Source of the DNA: Elusimicrobiota bacterium
Lineage (GTDB): Bacteria; Elusimicrobiota; Endomicrobiia; Endomicrobiales; Endomicrobiaceae
DNA length: 5,750 bases
Assembly (NCBI GenBank): GCA_031256695.1
Contig: JAIRQB010000219.1
Coordinates: forward strand, 1-5,750
Direction of reading: 5' to 3'
Shown piece after piece: positions 5,332-5,750 of this stretch (position 1 is the stretch's first letter; the number at the start of each line of letters is the position of its first letter). The translations under genes and the position numbers were made by a program. The notes beneath the pieces are model-generated. The model did no database searches. It had not been told where the DNA came from and saw nothing but the letters and a program-made list of their open reading frames with translations.

Positions 5332-5750
5332 AGATGAAAATCAAAAAGAATTGACTTTGAGCGAGGCTAATGTTGAACCGAGGAATATTGAAGATGAAAT
5401 GAAAACCTCTTATATTGATTACGCTATGAGCGTAATTGTCGGCAGAGCCTTGCCTGATGCGCGCGATGGTTTAAAGCCGGTCCACAGGCGCATTCTTTTT
5501 GGAATGAAAGAGATGGGTTTAAAACACGACAGCGCCTATAAGAAATCGGCAAGAGTAGTAGGCGATGTGATGGGGAAATATCATCCTCACGGCGATTCTG
5601 CAATTTATGAATCTATGGTCAGGATGGCTCAAGATTTTTCTCAAAGGTATCCTTTAGTTGACGGGCAGGGCAATTTTGGAAGCATTGACGGAGACAGCGC
5701 CGCCGCTATGCGTTATACTGAGGTTAGGATTAAAAAAATCACAGAAGAAA
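5318..5750 (+). CDS. gyrA: DNA gyrase subunit A, N-terminal 144 residues (continues past window)
   Basis: GyrA is the DNA-cutting and religating subunit of gyrase, the ATP-dependent enzyme that introduces negative supercoils. Visible are the N-terminal arm (NIEDEMKTSYIDYAMSVIVGRALPD), the winged-helix DNA-binding region (RDGLKPVHRRILFGM, YKKSARVVGDVMGKYHPHGDSA) and GQGNFGSIDGDSAAAMRYTE with catalytic Tyr133 preceded by Arg132. In the quinolone-resistance region, Ser94 and Glu98 correspond to E. coli Ser83 and Asp87, so the drug-binding serine is intact. The arm is about 10 residues longer than in E. coli. The ATG at 5318 follows AAAGGAG (5305-5311) with a 6-base spacer and overlaps the preceding gene by 14 bases. 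ParC is less likely given the GQGNFGSIDGDSAAAMRYTE block. The 3' end is outside the window. Confidence 0.93.
   Translation, partial: MAKDKDENQKELTLSEANVEPRNIEDEMKTSYIDYAMSVIVGRALPDARDGLKPVHRRILFGMKEMGLKHDSAYKKSARVVGDVMGKYHPHGDSAIYESMVRMAQDFSQRYPLVDGQGNFGSIDGDSAAAMRYTEVRIKKITEE

Noticed and set aside
1..5750. CRISPR array, tRNA, rRNA or insertion sequence
   Set aside because: No regularly spaced identical repeats, no tRNA-like cloverleaf with a TTCGA-type arm, no rRNA sequence and no transposase motifs were seen on reading both strands.

Overview
The window comes from an AT-rich bacterium. The lipid A biosynthesis gene lpxD implies a Gram-negative (diderm) cell envelope. Most genes have clear AAGGAG-type ribosome binding sites. 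I cannot fix the lineage from the sequence alone. The AT-rich coding style, lpxD and a DUF3467 protein would suit an Endomicrobium/Elusimicrobiota-like organism, but that is a guess.

Layout. The left part reads rightward: the 3' end of an unidentified gene (1-204), argD (258-1460, arginine biosynthesis) and lpxD (1583-2611, lipid A biosynthesis). A strong hairpin at 2734-2766, with an A-run on one side and a T-run on the other, closes lpxD and probably also ends the leftward genes that converge on it. Three leftward genes follow: a DJ-1/PfpI-like protein (2828-3334), an unrecognised small secreted protein with a GTG start (3400-3834) and a DUF3467 protein (3976-4299). A degenerate heptamer tandem array (3906-3971) fills most of the gap between the last two.

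A divergent regulatory region (4300-4535) separates the DUF3467 gene from a rightward operon. It holds an extended -10 promoter, a leftward -10 candidate and three copies of a 9-mer in alternating orientation. The rightward operon has three tightly packed genes: a zeta-toxin-like P-loop kinase (COG4185 type), a 78-residue partner overlapping it by 4 bases (ATGA), and the N-terminal part of gyrA overlapping the partner by 14 bases.

The most interesting point is that the kinase is split between two reading frames. The switch falls in a 43-base window containing an in-phase A_AAA_AAA slippery heptamer (4724-4730). A perfect 8-bp stem-loop (4736-4758) begins five bases later and contains the zero-frame stop. 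A -1 shift there rebuilds a complete 187-residue family member. This is what a programmed -1 frameshift looks like. An A7/A8 homopolymer sequencing error or a recent inactivating indel would give the same picture and must be excluded. If real, synthesis of a toxin-like kinase upstream of DNA gyrase A would be set by recoding.
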